Shown piece by piece: positions 23,456-32,162 of a stretch of 64,000 nucleotides of DNA (its first letter is position 1; each line of letters begins with the position of its first letter). The notes beneath the pieces are model-generated. The model was not told the origin of the DNA, ran no database searches, and saw only the letters and a list, made by a program, of their open reading frames with translations. This DNA is from Hymenobacter sedentarius (GTDB lineage: Bacteria; Bacteroidota; Bacteroidia; Cytophagales; Hymenobacteraceae): positions 3,782,001 to 3,846,000 of the forward strand of contig NZ_CP013909.1 in NCBI RefSeq assembly GCF_001507645.1, written 5' to 3'. The position numbers and the translations under genes were made by a program.

Positions 23456-23512
23456 TCCCCAACTTTCGGGTTACGGCCGGCGTTAGATTGCCAGCTTTAG
23501 CCGCCTGCGTTT

Positions 23513-23812
23513 ATGCCTACTTTCGTTGTTTCTCTGCGCCTACCCGACGATTTCGATGAGGAATTTATTTCCCTTATCCCCAGCCATCGTGCCTTCATCA
23601 ACCGCTTGCTCAATGACAAGGTGATTGAAGTGTACGCCATCAGCAGCGACCGCAGCCGCGGCTGGGTGACCATCAACGCCGACAACGCCGTGGCGGTGCA
23701 AGCCGTGGTCGAACAATTTCCGCTCTACCCCTACCTGCATGGCGTGGAAATTGATGAGCTGTTCATCTTTGACAGCGTTTATTCGCGCTTTCCCCACATT
23801 AGTCTCAATTAA
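23513..23812 (+). CDS. Small hypothetical protein, ferredoxin-like fold predicted
   Basis: A 99-residue soluble protein (MPTFVVSLRLPDDFDEEFIS) whose strand-helix-strand pattern (VIEVYAISSDRSRGWVTINA, then FPLYPYLHGVEIDELFIFDS) resembles small alpha/beta dimeric proteins such as YCII or muconolactone isomerase types. No catalytic residues can be named. It is immediately upstream of the DUF1571 gene with 51 bp between. Unrecognised family. Confidence 0.75.
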   Translation: MPTFVVSLRLPDDFDEEFISLIPSHRAFINRLLNDKVIEVYAISSDRSRGWVTINADNAVAVQAVVEQFPLYPYLHGVEIDELFIFDSVYSRFPHISLN

Positions 23813-23863
23813 TTGCTTTTCAGCCGCCTTTTTTCTTTTAGGCCGGCCACTCCTGTTCCATTT

Positions 23864-24736
23864 ATGGTAGCATTGCTCACCTCGTTTCTTCCCCGACTCC
23901 GAAATATTTGGCCCCTTGGCGCGCTGGCCCTCTTAGCGGCCACGGCTCCAGCCCAACCAACGTCCCTTACCACCGAACAGCTCACCACGCGGATGAGCGC
24001 GGCCATCGAAAACCTGAAGTACTTGCGCTGCACCGTAAAGGCGCAGGAGCGGATTGGCAACGGCATCATGCAGGCCCGTAGCATTATGAAAATAAGCTAC
24101 AAGCCCCTACGCATTTACATCAAAAACCAGAAAGGGGTGGAAGTACTGTGGGTGGCTGGCCAGAACGCCGGCGACGCCTGGGTATATCCCGCCAGCTTCC
24201 CCTACGTCACACTCAGCCTGGACCCCAACGGCAAGCTCATGCGCGGCAACCAGCACCACACCGCCTTGCAGGCCGGCTTCGGCACCATCTCCGACCTGCT
24301 GCGCACCACGGGGCTACGGCAGGACAATTCCTTCAGCCGCTCTTTCCGCTACACCGGTGATACCGTGCTACTGGGCCGGCCGGCCTACGTGTTGCGCTCT
24401 GTTTACCCGCAGTTTCATTATGTGAATTACCGCGCGGGTAAAAACGAAACCATTTCCACGGTAGCCGAACGGTTCGGCTGTGGTGAATACCGGATTTTTG
24501 AGCGCAACAGCCTCACCATTGGCGAGAAAATACCCGAGGGCAAAGTGCTGCAAGTGCCCAACGCCTACGGCCGCCGCACCACCGTGTGCATTGACCCTAA
24601 AACCTACCTGCCCATCATGGTGCAAGTAGATGACGACAAGGGGCTTTATGAGAAATTCGAATTCCTCGACGTAATTGCCAATCAGCCCATTCCCACGCAA
24701 GAATTTACCAGGGATTATAATGGCTACAAACTCTAA
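23864..24736 (+). CDS. Secreted DUF1571 protein with embedded LysM-like segment
   Basis: A 290-residue secreted protein. From the ATG at 23864 there is a signal peptide with a hydrophobic stretch (PLGALALLAATAPA) and cleavage near AQ. The DUF1571 fold (LKYLRCTVKAQERI; SYKPLRIYIKNQKGVEVLW) binds or carries a hydrophobic or envelope ligand in related proteins, but its role is not established. Residues about 187-232 read like a LysM domain (GKNETISTVAERFGCGEYRI and EGKVLQVPNAYG), placed inside the DUF1571 region. LysM domains bind peptidoglycan. The 17 codons upstream of 23864 were left out since they do not form a good signal. Confidence 0.8.
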   Translation: MVALLTSFLPRLRNIWPLGALALLAATAPAQPTSLTTEQLTTRMSAAIENLKYLRCTVKAQERIGNGIMQARSIMKISYKPLRIYIKNQKGVEVLWVAGQNAGDAWVYPASFPYVTLSLDPNGKLMRGNQHHTALQAGFGTISDLLRTTGLRQDNSFSRSFRYTGDTVLLGRPAYVLRSVYPQFHYVNYRAGKNETISTVAERFGCGEYRIFERNSLTIGEKIPEGKVLQVPNAYGRRTTVCIDPKTYLPIMVQVDDDKGLYEKFEFLDVIANQPIPTQEFTRDYNGYKL

Positions 24737-24928
24737 TCACTGATTTTTCGGATTGAAACGAATTTCACGGATTTTGTAAACGATTGACAACAATTACGCG
24801 CAATGATTTAATTGAACTAATTAATTATCTGCAAATAAAAAGGCCGCTTTTACAGCGGCCTTTTTATGTTAATTATGCTTGTCTACAAAATCCGTGAAAT
24901 CTGTTTCAATTCGAAAACTAGTGATTTA
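24734..24928. repeat. 45 bp inverted repeat enclosing a terminator
   Basis: The left arm (24734-24778) and right arm (24884-24928) both hold GATTTCACGGATTTTGTA-like sequence in opposite orientation, with a few mismatches. The stop codons of the two convergent genes lie at the outer ends of the arms. A GC-rich terminator sits in the middle. Confidence 0.8.
24837..24866. terminator. Bidirectional terminator
   Basis: AAAAAGGCCGC pairs with GCGGCCTTTTT around TTTTACA. It ends the DUF1571 gene and the convergent reductase gene. Confidence 0.92.
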
Positions 24929-25798
24929 GCGGCGCATTGTTTTTTCTATTTGGTCCCACATACCCGGGGTTAGCATTTCCAGCTTGTTGAATTCGCCGGC
25001 GCCATTGAGCCATTCGCCGCCGTCAATGGTCACCACCTCCCCGTTGACATAAGACGAAAAGTCGGACACCAAGTAGGCCGCCAGGTTGGCCAGCTCCTGG
25101 TACTGGCCCACGCGCTTGAGCGGCACGCTGGCAGCAGGGTCTAGCTTGCTGGCCAGCGGCTCGGGGAAGAGCCGGCTCCACGCCCCTTCTGTTGGGAACG
25201 GGCCGGGGGCAATGGCATTCGAACGAATGCCGTACTTCGCCCATTCTACCGCCAAAGAGCGGGTCATCGCCAGCACGCCTGCTTTAGCAGCAGCCGATGG
25301 TACTACATAAGCCGAGCCCACGGAGGCATAAGTGGTGACGATGTTGAGGATGGTGCCGGGTTTTTTATCGGCAATCCAGCGCTTGCCCACGGCTAGCGTG
25401 CAGTTGTAAGAACCCCGCAACACGATGTCCACAATCACATCGAATGCCTTGTGCGACAGACGCTCCGTGGGGCTGATGAAGTTGCCGGCAGCATTGTTCA
25501 GCAGCACATCCACCCCGCCAAACTCCTGAATGGTGCGGTCCAGCATGGCTTCCACCTCGTCGTATTTTCGTACGTCGCAGGCAATGGCCAACACCTTGCC
25601 GCCGGTTTGCTCGCGCAGCTCGCCCGCGGTTTTTTCCAGCACATCCAGCTTACGGCTGGTGATGGTGACGTTTGCTCCGAGCTGTAGGAAATAGGTGGTC
25701 ATGGCCCGGCCCAAGCCAGTGCCGCCGCCGGTGACAATGATGGTTTTTCCCGCCAGGGCGTTGTCGCGCAGCATGGGCTGGGTGTAGGGTGTGGTCAT
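24926..25798 (-). CDS. Short-chain dehydrogenase, 2,4-dienoyl/enoyl-CoA reductase type
   Basis: A 290-residue NAD(P)H-dependent reductase. TGGGTGLG near residues 24-30 is the cofactor loop and NNAAGNFISPTERLS at 101-115 is typical of dienoyl-CoA and trans-2-enoyl-CoA reductases. The usual SDR catalytic Tyr is Ser 168, with Lys 172 kept (PSAAAK); loss of the Tyr is normal in that branch, which supports the call. It likely helps degrade or elongate unsaturated fatty acyl chains. Start is the ATG at 25798, since the upstream frame is not a signal or family sequence. Confidence 0.85.
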   Translation of the reverse strand: MTTPYTQPMLRDNALAGKTIIVTGGGTGLGRAMTTYFLQLGANVTITSRKLDVLEKTAGELREQTGGKVLAIACDVRKYDEVEAMLDRTIQEFGGVDVLLNNAAGNFISPTERLSHKAFDVIVDIVLRGSYNCTLAVGKRWIADKKPGTILNIVTTYASVGSAYVVPSAAAKAGVLAMTRSLAVEWAKYGIRSNAIAPGPFPTEGAWSRLFPEPLASKLDPAASVPLKRVGQYQELANLAAYLVSDFSSYVNGEVVTIDGGEWLNGAGEFNKLEMLTPGMWDQIEKTMRR

Positions 25799-25981
25799 GC
25801 GAAAGCAGTGATGAAGGTGGGAATTGCGAATTGAATCGAGGCCCGAAGGTACAAGCCTACTGATGCGAATGTTAACCAATCAGGCTTGAAACCACCGCCA
25901 CTTATTTTGGTTACGGTATAAAGTACTACGTATTTTTTTCGCAACTTCGCACCCACTACCAGAGAAACGCAATAATTTTAC

Positions 25982-26860
25982 ATGAATAGTTCCAGTTCCA
26001 GAAGCTCCACGGGCGCAAATTTGGGAGCGGAACCCCAAACGGTACTGGTAATGGGCTGTGGCTGGCTGGGCATGGCCCTGGCCCGCTCGCTTGTGGCAGC
26101 AGGGCACAAAGTGCTCGGCACCACCACTACCACCGAGCAGCTGCCCACAATGGAAGCGGCGGGCATTGAGGCGCACCTGCTCCGGCTGGGAGCCGATTTT
26201 GACGCGCCGGCCGAAAAGTTGCTTCACCGCCTCTTGCAATCGGCCGATGTGCTGGTGCTGAACGTGCCGCCCCGGGCTTCTGCCGCCGGAGCTTACCCGG
26301 CCCTCCTGCGGCCGGTGCACCGAGCCGTGGCCGCCGCCGGCACCCAGCACGTGATTTTTGTAAGCTCCACGAGTGTGTACCCCGACGAGCCCCGCGTGAT
26401 GCACGAAACCGATGCCTTGAGCACCCGCGATGCGGCTTCCGACGTGTTGCGGGCCGAGGGCCATTTTGTGCCGCGCTATGGCCAGTGGAAGAGCACCGTG
26501 GTCCGGCTGGGTGGCCTCATTGGGCCCGACCGTTCACCCGGTCGCTTCCTGGCCGGCCGCCGTGACCTGGCCCAGGGCAATGCGCCCGTAAATTTGGTGC
26601 ACCTCACGGATGCAGTCGGTGTGCTGTCGGGTATCATCAAACACGGCGTGTGGGGCCACACCTTAAACGTGTGCTCGGCCCAGCACCCGCTGCGGCGCGA
26701 TTTTTACCCTGCCGCAGCTCAGTACCTCAAGCTGGAATCGCCCACCTTTAAGGAAGAAACCGGCCCGAGCGGTAAAACCATCGACAGCAGCCTGGTGCGC
26801 AGCCTGCTGCCCTACCAGTTTCAGCACGACGACGTGCTCAAGGCCCTCGCCCACTGCTAA
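25982..26860 (+). CDS. NAD-dependent epimerase/dehydratase-like protein (YeeZ type)
   Basis: A 292-residue Rossmann-fold protein (VLVMGCGWLGMALARSL near residue 21) with STSVYPD, a relic of the SxxY motif, and KSTVVRLGGLIGPDR, features shared with YeeZ-like atypical extended SDR proteins. It presumably binds NAD(P) but the reaction is not known. The first 18 residues are Ser-rich and variable. The following flavoprotein gene begins 41 bp downstream, possibly with its own promoter. Confidence 0.82.
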   Translation: MNSSSSRSSTGANLGAEPQTVLVMGCGWLGMALARSLVAAGHKVLGTTTTTEQLPTMEAAGIEAHLLRLGADFDAPAEKLLHRLLQSADVLVLNVPPRASAAGAYPALLRPVHRAVAAAGTQHVIFVSSTSVYPDEPRVMHETDALSTRDAASDVLRAEGHFVPRYGQWKSTVVRLGGLIGPDRSPGRFLAGRRDLAQGNAPVNLVHLTDAVGVLSGIIKHGVWGHTLNVCSAQHPLRRDFYPAAAQYLKLESPTFKEETGPSGKTIDSSLVRSLLPYQFQHDDVLKALAHC

Positions 26861-26889
26861 ACCCGCCCCCATCGCCTCGGTGGGCGCCG

Positions 26890-26897
26890 TACCTTTG
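26890..26897 (+). promoter_or_regulatory. TACCTTTG element 4 nt before a start codon
   Basis: Exact Bacteroidota -7 consensus, with the GTG start of the flavoprotein at 26902. A transcript starting about 5 nt after this element would have no 5' UTR. Confidence 0.55.
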
Positions 26898-26901
26898 CCC
26901 C

Positions 26902-28176
26902 GTGAACAACGATGCAGCCCAACCCCTCGTGGCCGTGCTGGGCGGTGGCGCGGCCGGCTTTTTCGGCGCCATTGCCTGTGCCGAAGCCAACCCCCATGCC
27001 CAGGTCCTACTGCTAGAAAAGACGGGCAAGCTGCTCAGCAAGGTGCGCGTATCAGGTGGTGGGCGCTGCAACGTGACGCACGCCTGCGACACCGCTGCCC
27101 AGCTGGTGGCCCACTACCCGCGCGGCAACAAACAGCTCAAGGCCGCTTTCCAGCAGTTTGGCGTACGTGAAACTATCGCCTGGTTTGCCAAGCGGGGCGT
27201 GCAGCTCAAGACCGAAGCAGATGGCCGCATGTTTCCCACCACGGATTCCAGCGAAACCATTGCCCAAGCCCTGGAGCAGGCCGCCCGCCAGGCAGGCGTC
27301 CGCATTCTTACCAATTGTGGGGTCGAAGAAGTTGAGCCATTGCACGGGGGTAGTTTTCAGCTCAAGCTGAGTGGCAGCGGGGCGGCCCAATTTGGGGCCA
27401 GCCTCCGGGTCGGCCAGCTGCTCATAGCCACCGGCGGCAACCCCAAAAGCGTCAACTACGACTGGCTGCGCGCCTTGGGCCACACCATTGCCGAGCCGGT
27501 GCCGTCGCTCTTCACCTTCAACGTGCCCAACTCGCCGTTGAATGAATTGATGGGCGTGAGCGTACCCCAGGCCCGTGTGGTGCTGGCTGGCGAAAAGCTC
27601 CAATACGAAGGCCCGCTGCTCGTCACGCACTGGGGCGTGAGCGGGCCGGCCGTGCTCAAGCTTTCGGCCTGGGGCGCCCGCCGCCTCAGCGAGTTGGGCT
27701 ACGTGGGCACGGCCCTCATCAACTGGATTCCCACTTTTACCGAAGAAACGCTGCGGCCCTGGCTGCAGCAGTTCCGGCAGGAAAATGGCAAGAAAACCGT
27801 GGCCGCCAATCCGCAGTTTAGCTTGCCGCAGCGGCTGTGGCGCAATCTCATCGAGCAAGCCGGCATTGCCCCAGATATTCGGTGGAGCGACCTGCCCGCC
27901 AAATCCCAAAACCGCCTGCTGGAACTGCTCCTACGCACCCCCCTGGCAGTGCGCGGCAAGACCACCTACAAAGAAGAATTTGTGACCTGCGGGGGAATTT
28001 TGCTGGAAGAAGTTGACTTAAAAACCATGGAAAGCCGCCGGGTTCCGGGGCTGTATTTCGCCGGCGAAGTACTCGACATCGATGGAATAACCGGGGGATT
28101 TAACTTCCAGGCGGCTTGGACCACGGGGTTTCTGGCCGGGCGCGCCATGAGCAAACCGGGCCATCAGCAGGGTTAG
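26902..28176 (+). CDS. FAD-dependent oxidoreductase, HI0933/YhiN family
   Basis: A 424-residue flavoprotein of the HI0933 group, sometimes annotated as aminoacetone oxidase or BaiN-like. The N-terminal FAD loop is GGGAAGFFGAIACAE, followed by VSGGGRCNVTHAC near residue 51-63, and the C-terminal FAD-binding block GGFNFQAAWTTGF. GTG start at 26902, placed by the family start. The electron acceptor and substrate are not known for most members. Cytosolic. Confidence 0.88.
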   Translation: MNNDAAQPLVAVLGGGAAGFFGAIACAEANPHAQVLLLEKTGKLLSKVRVSGGGRCNVTHACDTAAQLVAHYPRGNKQLKAAFQQFGVRETIAWFAKRGVQLKTEADGRMFPTTDSSETIAQALEQAARQAGVRILTNCGVEEVEPLHGGSFQLKLSGSGAAQFGASLRVGQLLIATGGNPKSVNYDWLRALGHTIAEPVPSLFTFNVPNSPLNELMGVSVPQARVVLAGEKLQYEGPLLVTHWGVSGPAVLKLSAWGARRLSELGYVGTALINWIPTFTEETLRPWLQQFRQENGKKTVAANPQFSLPQRLWRNLIEQAGIAPDIRWSDLPAKSQNRLLELLLRTPLAVRGKTTYKEEFVTCGGILLEEVDLKTMESRRVPGLYFAGEVLDIDGITGGFNFQAAWTTGFLAGRAMSKPGHQQG

Positions 28177-28314
28177 GTAACGTTGACGAGTCAGGCCAAT
28201 TTTTACAAAGCAAACAGCTCACTACCAACGGCTAACCGCCTTTGCGCAACTTTCCTGAGAGTCCGACAGTAAAGGAGATAGAAATTTTTCACTTTTAACT
28301 ACTCCCCTTTTCCG

Positions 28315-28761
28315 ATGGAAGCCAAAGCCACCCAAGCCCTACTCAACGAATTGGTTGAAACCCTCAAAGATGGCCAGAAAGGCTACGCCGACGCCATGAC
28401 CGACGTCGAGGACCCCAAACTGAAAGAAACCTTCAAAAAATACGCGGCCCAGCGCGCCGGCTACATCACCGAAATTGAAGACCAGATGTTCAAGCTGGAC
28501 CTCAAGCCCGACGAAAGTTCTTCGGTAACCGGCACTGTGCACCGCGCCTGGATTGACCTGAAGTCGGCCCTGACCAGCAAAGACAACAAAGCCGTGCTCA
28601 ACGAGTGCGAGCGCGGCGAAGACTACGCAGTTAAAGCTTACCAGACCGCCTTAAAGGCCCAGGACCTGCCTACGCCGCTTAAATCGGTAATCGAAAAGCA
28701 ATACCAAGGCGTGCAGGAAGCCCACAACACCATCCGCACCCTGCGGGACACGGCGAAATAA
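28315..28761 (+). CDS. PA2169 / DUF2383 four-helix-bundle protein
   Basis: A 148-residue, almost all-helical, acidic protein matching the ferritin-like PA2169/DUF2383 family (LLNELVETLKDGQKGYADAM). Length and internal repeats of helix pairs fit. No clear diiron ligand set is visible. Expressed in some bacteria under stress, but the function is not established. Ends in a strong terminator. Confidence 0.85.
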   Translation: MEAKATQALLNELVETLKDGQKGYADAMTDVEDPKLKETFKKYAAQRAGYITEIEDQMFKLDLKPDESSSVTGTVHRAWIDLKSALTSKDNKAVLNECERGEDYAVKAYQTALKAQDLPTPLKSVIEKQYQGVQEAHNTIRTLRDTAK

Positions 28762-28783
28762 ATTCGTTTGATAGTTCAGCCCA

Positions 28784-28821
28784 ACAAAAAAGCCGCTCAA
28801 TTTGAGCGGCTTTTTTGTTTT
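28784..28821. terminator. Bidirectional terminator
   Basis: CAAAAAAGCCGCTCAA pairs with TTGAGCGGCTTTTTTG, a near-perfect stem. It serves the PA2169 gene and the convergent DeaD gene. Confidence 0.93.
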
Positions 28822-28893
28822 CTAACCCTAATATAATTTACCTAATTATTCACCTAAGCTGGATAATCCAGGTACACGTACATACTAGTTAGC

Positions 28894-30912
28894 TTATTCA
28901 TCGAAGCTCTCGTTGCGGGGGGCACGGGGCGTGCGGGGGGTTTCGTACTCGCGGGGCGTACCGTAGCTGGGCTTGTTGCCATAGCTGGGCTTGTCGCCAT
29001 AGCTGCCTTTGTTGCCACCGTAGCTGGGCTTGTTGCCGTAGCCGCTGCCGCCTTCGCGGTTGCCATACGCCGGCTTGTTGCCGTAGCTGGGGCGGTCGCC
29101 ACCGTCGCGGTTGCCTTTGTAGCCTCCGCCGTAGCCGCCTTCGCGGCGCTCGCCACCACCATAGCTGCTGCCACCGCGGTTACCGCCTTTGTAGCCACCC
29201 TCGCGACGCTCGCCGCCGCTGAAGGGACGACGCTCGCGGTCGCCGCCGAAGCCGCCGGGACCGCCCGAACCACCGGTCCGGTTGAAGCCTTCTTCCTTAG
29301 CCGCGCCCTCCTGAACCGGAGTGGCGATGCTGAAGCTAACCGGCGTGCCCTGGATGCTGGTGCGGCCCAGTTTCTCTACAATCTCGCTGGCAAACTCCGT
29401 AGGTACTTCCACAAAGCTGAACTTGTCGTAGAGGGCGATGTCGCCCACTTTGCTGCCAGTCAGGTTGGTCGACTCCGAAATCAGGTCCACGATGTCGCGG
29501 GGGTGAATCCGGTCTTTCTTGCCCATCGAAACGAACAGACGGGTGAAGCCGGCGCGCGCCGTACCGGCGGCCTTGCTGGCGTCGAGGCTCTGCTGAGCAC
29601 TCTTGTCCTCCTTCATCGTCATCTTGAGCAGCGCGGCAGCGATGTCGAGCGAGGTAATTTCCTCGCTCTGGTCGAGCAGGCGCTGCACGCGGCCCACGTA
29701 TTTCTCGAGGTTGCCCTTCTCCACGATTTCCTTGATTTGATTCAGGAACAACGTGGTTTTTACTTCCGATACGTCGGCAAACGACGGCACCTGCTCCAGT
29801 TTAATCTGGGCCTTGGTGAAGCGCATGATGTCGCGCAGCTTGTAGATGTCGCGGCCGCTCACAAACGTGAAGGCTTTGCCCGACTTGCCAGCGCGACCCG
29901 TGCGGCCAATGCGGTGCACGTAGTATTCTTCGTCGGCGGGCAGGTCGTAGTTAAATACGGCCTCCACGTTGTCTACGTCGATACCACGGGCGGCTACGTC
30001 GGTAGCTACCAGTACTTCGATGGTCGACTTGCGGAATTTATCCAGCGTGTTTTGGCGCTGCTGCTGGCCCATATCGCCGTGCAGGCCTTCGGCAAAATAG
30101 CCCTTGGCTTGCAGGTCCGACACGATTTCGTCTACCATGCGCTTCGTGTTAGCGAAAACGATGGTCGACTTCAGGTTGTACATGTCGAGAATACGCGTCA
30201 GCACGTCCTTTTTCTGGGGGCCGCGCACTTCGAAGTAACTCTGCTCGATGTTGGTCACCGTCATGGTCTGGTGGTTCACCTTCACTACCTGCGGGTCGCG
30301 CTGGTACTTTTTGGTGAGCTCCATGATGGGCTTGCTCATCGTGGCCGAGAAGAACACCGTCTGGCGTTCCTTCGGCATCTTGCTCAGAATGAACTCGATG
30401 TCATCGCGAAAGCCCATATCGAGCATTTCGTCGGCTTCGTCGAGGATGATTTTGGTGGTATTCTCCAGCTTCAGGGTGCCACGCTCGATGTGGTCCATGA
30501 TGCGGCCGGGGGTACCGATTACAATCTGAACGCCACGCTCCAGGGCGCGGAGCTGACGGTCGTAGGGGCTGCCGCCGTAAATCGGCACCACCATCAAACC
30601 GCGCTTGTATTTGCCCAGCTTCTGGATTTCGCCCGAAACCTGCACCGCGAGTTCGCGGGTGGGGCAAAGCACCAGTACTTGCACGTCCTTGCTCTCGGTA
30701 TCGATGTTATCGATGGCGGGAATCGAGAAAGCGGCGGTTTTGCCGGTACCCGTCTGGGCCTGGCCGATAACGTCTTTGCCAGCGAGGAGCACGGGAATAG
30801 CAGCAGCCTGAATGGCCGATGCTTCTTCGTAGCCCATCTCGGTGATAGCGCGTTGTACTTCCTCAGAGAGGTTCAGTTCGTCAAAACGAACTACAATTTT
30901 TTCAGCTTCCAT
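28894..30912 (-). CDS. deaD: DEAD-box RNA helicase, DeaD/CshA type with DbpA-like domain
   Basis: A 672-residue RNA helicase. The core has GYEEASAIQAAAIPVLLAG (Q motif), [25 protein letters not shown] and [10 protein letters not shown] in order. A DbpA-type RNA-binding domain follows at about residues 457-535 (FTRLFVSMGKKDRIHPRDIV). The last 130 residues are a Gly/Arg/Tyr-rich tail with tandem PSYGNKPSYG repeats, likely disordered and RNA-binding. Such helicases work in ribosome biogenesis and cold adaptation, and a cold-shock protein gene lies just upstream on the same strand. A TACCTTTG element at 31099-31092 gives a leader of about 170 nt. Confidence 0.93.
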   Translation of the reverse strand: MEAEKIVVRFDELNLSEEVQRAITEMGYEEASAIQAAAIPVLLAGKDVIGQAQTGTGKTAAFSIPAIDNIDTESKDVQVLVLCPTRELAVQVSGEIQKLGKYKRGLMVVPIYGGSPYDRQLRALERGVQIVIGTPGRIMDHIERGTLKLENTTKIILDEADEMLDMGFRDDIEFILSKMPKERQTVFFSATMSKPIMELTKKYQRDPQVVKVNHQTMTVTNIEQSYFEVRGPQKKDVLTRILDMYNLKSTIVFANTKRMVDEIVSDLQAKGYFAEGLHGDMGQQQRQNTLDKFRKSTIEVLVATDVAARGIDVDNVEAVFNYDLPADEEYYVHRIGRTGRAGKSGKAFTFVSGRDIYKLRDIMRFTKAQIKLEQVPSFADVSEVKTTLFLNQIKEIVEKGNLEKYVGRVQRLLDQSEEITSLDIAAALLKMTMKEDKSAQQSLDASKAAGTARAGFTRLFVSMGKKDRIHPRDIVDLISESTNLTGSKVGDIALYDKFSFVEVPTEFASEIVEKLGRTSIQGTPVSFSIATPVQEGAAKEEGFNRTGGSGGPGGFGGDRERRPFSGGERREGGYKGGNRGGSSYGGGERREGGYGGGYKGNRDGGDRPSYGNKPAYGNREGGSGYGNKPSYGGNKGSYGDKPSYGNKPSYGTPREYETPRTPRAPRNESFDE

Positions 30913-31091
30913 GAATGTGGAAAATGGTAAGGGGTAAGAGACTCGCTCCGAAAACAGCCGTACTCAGCGACGTTTCCCCTCCTTCTACCTTGTCACAATC
31001 AGGCGGGAAAAACAACCAAAAAACTATGCGGCCAATGCGTTATGCCTCTCTCAGGCTTGCGCGGACTTAGGGCCGTCCTCAAATGCGGGTG

Positions 31092-31099
31092 CAAAGGTA
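31092..31099 (-). promoter_or_regulatory. TACCTTTG promoter element of the DeaD gene
   Basis: Exact consensus match on the minus strand about 180 nt before the start codon; TTG at 31127-31125 is 25 bp away, longer than usual. Confidence 0.4.
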
Positions 31100-31165
31100 G
31101 GATTTTTATTCCGAATTAGCTAGACAATGGGCGAAATGAGTTTTAGGGGCTTCCACCTCGCGCCT

Positions 31166-31250
31166 GTCATGCAGAGCGCAGCGAAGCATCTTATCTCCGC
31201 GGAACGAGTTGTGCTGACCTGATAAGATGCTTCGCTGCGCTCTGCATGAC
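31166..31250. repeat. Palindromic repeat element, perfect 30 bp arms
   Basis: Arms 31166-31195 and 31221-31250 are exact reverse complements (beginning GTCATGCAGAGCGCAGCGAA), with a 25-base loop. Related to elements at 53814, 55961, 58745 and 61253. Confidence 0.92.
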
Positions 31251-31290
31251 GGCCGATTATTAGCAGCTTTTCCCAATTTCCACCGGGCAC

Positions 31291-31322
31291 AAAAAAAAGC
31301 CCGCCAAAGGCGGGCTTTCTTA
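31291..31322 (-). terminator. Terminator after the cold-shock gene
   Basis: AAAAAAAAGCCCGCC pairs with GGCGGGCTTTCTT; T run on the minus strand, where the cold-shock gene is read. Confidence 0.9.
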
Positions 31323-31341
31323 ATACAAAGCTAAGGCAGGA

Positions 31342-31536
31342 TTAAACCAGCGATACTTTAACAGCGTTCGGGCCTTTTTTGCCCTGAGCTACTTCAAATT
31401 GAACTTTGTCGTTTTCGCGGATCGAGCTTACTTGCAGGTCGCTGATGTGTACGAAAATGTCTTCGCCAGTTTCGTCGTTTTTGATGAAACCAAAGCCTTT
31501 GGTCTCATTAAAGAATTTTACCGTTCCGGTGGGCAT
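31342..31536 (-). CDS. Cold-shock domain protein
   Basis: A 64-residue single cold-shock domain protein that binds single-stranded RNA and DNA. RNP1 is KGFGFIKND and RNP2 is EDIFVHISDL; the start at 31536 (MPTGTVKFFNETKGFGFI) gives the standard family length, removing 13 extra residues of the longer frame. A textbook promoter lies upstream, and the DeaD-type helicase follows on the same strand after a terminator. Confidence 0.95.
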   Translation of the reverse strand: MPTGTVKFFNETKGFGFIKNDETGEDIFVHISDLQVSSIRENDKVQFEVAQGKKGPNAVKVSLV

Positions 31537-31600
31537 GGTGGTTGGTTGTGGAGTTTCCCTAAGCTTTTGGGCCACCGTGGCTTGGTTTCTTAGGTTGCGT

Positions 31601-31630
31601 CAAAGATAGGCACAATTTCCAAATCACCAA
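31601..31630 (-). promoter_or_regulatory. Promoter of the cold-shock gene
   Basis: TTG (31630-31628), 19 bp spacer and TATCTTTG (31608-31601) on the minus strand, a perfect Bacteroidota promoter. The leader to the ATG at 31536 is about 60 nt. Confidence 0.75.
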
Positions 31631-31692
31631 GTCCATAGCTATTTTTTTCAGCCGGTGCCGACCTTTGCCCGCTCCCCTCCTGTTCAGCATCC

Positions 31693-32109
31693 ATGGCCGA
31701 AGTTCCTGCTTATTCCTTCTCCCACGATTTCGAAGTACCCAACAGTGCCATCGACGCCCTGGGCCACGCCAATAACGTGGAATACGTGCGCTGGGTGCAG
31801 GATATTGCTGAGGCGCACTGGCAGGCTATCTGCCCGCCCGAGAAGCGCGACGCTATTATCTGGGTGGTGCGCGAGCACCGCATTCGCTACAAGCGGCCAG
31901 CTTTGGCAGGCGAAATACTGCGGGCCACTACCTGGGTGGGCGAATCCAGCGGGGCCACTTCGCAACGCTTTACCCGCCTGACCCGCGCCCGCGACGGCGT
32001 ATTGTTGTGCGAGGCCGAGACCACCTGGGCGTTGCTCGACCCCAAGACTGGGCGGCCGGTGCGGGTGACGGCTGAGATGGTGAATTGGTTGACTGCTGAT
32101 ATTTCTTAA
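31693..32109 (+). CDS. Acyl-CoA thioesterase, 4HBT hot-dog family
   Basis: A 138-residue hot-dog protein predicted to hydrolyse acyl-CoA thioesters. The N-terminal motif DALGHANNVEYVRWVQDIA holds the typical active-site Asp and Asn region of YbgC/FcbC-like enzymes. Length is right for a single-domain tetrameric thioesterase. A GACCTTTG sequence at 31660-31667 may be its -7 element. The large helicase gene follows 53 bp later. Confidence 0.88.
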   Translation: MAEVPAYSFSHDFEVPNSAIDALGHANNVEYVRWVQDIAEAHWQAICPPEKRDAIIWVVREHRIRYKRPALAGEILRATTWVGESSGATSQRFTRLTRARDGVLLCEAETTWALLDPKTGRPVRVTAEMVNWLTADIS

Positions 32110-32162
32110 TTGCGCTACGGTGCTGGCCTGACTGCTTCAGGCGCGGTGCCCTTATCTTACTT

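Larger units (their letters stand above)
30913..31341. other. 430 bp gap with long leader, repeat element and terminator
   Basis: No gene is seen. The region holds the probable long leader of the DeaD gene, a perfect 30 bp inverted repeat, and the terminator of the cold-shock gene. Confidence 0.6.

Noticed and set aside
28900..29250. Tandem repeats resembling a CRISPR array
   Set aside because: They are in-frame Gly/Tyr/Pro codon repeats (PSYGNKPSYG) of the helicase tail, with no spacer-repeat periodicity.
29503..30930. 475-codon frame opposite the DeaD gene
   Set aside because: The sense strand carries all helicase motifs; the opposite frame has no domain or start context.
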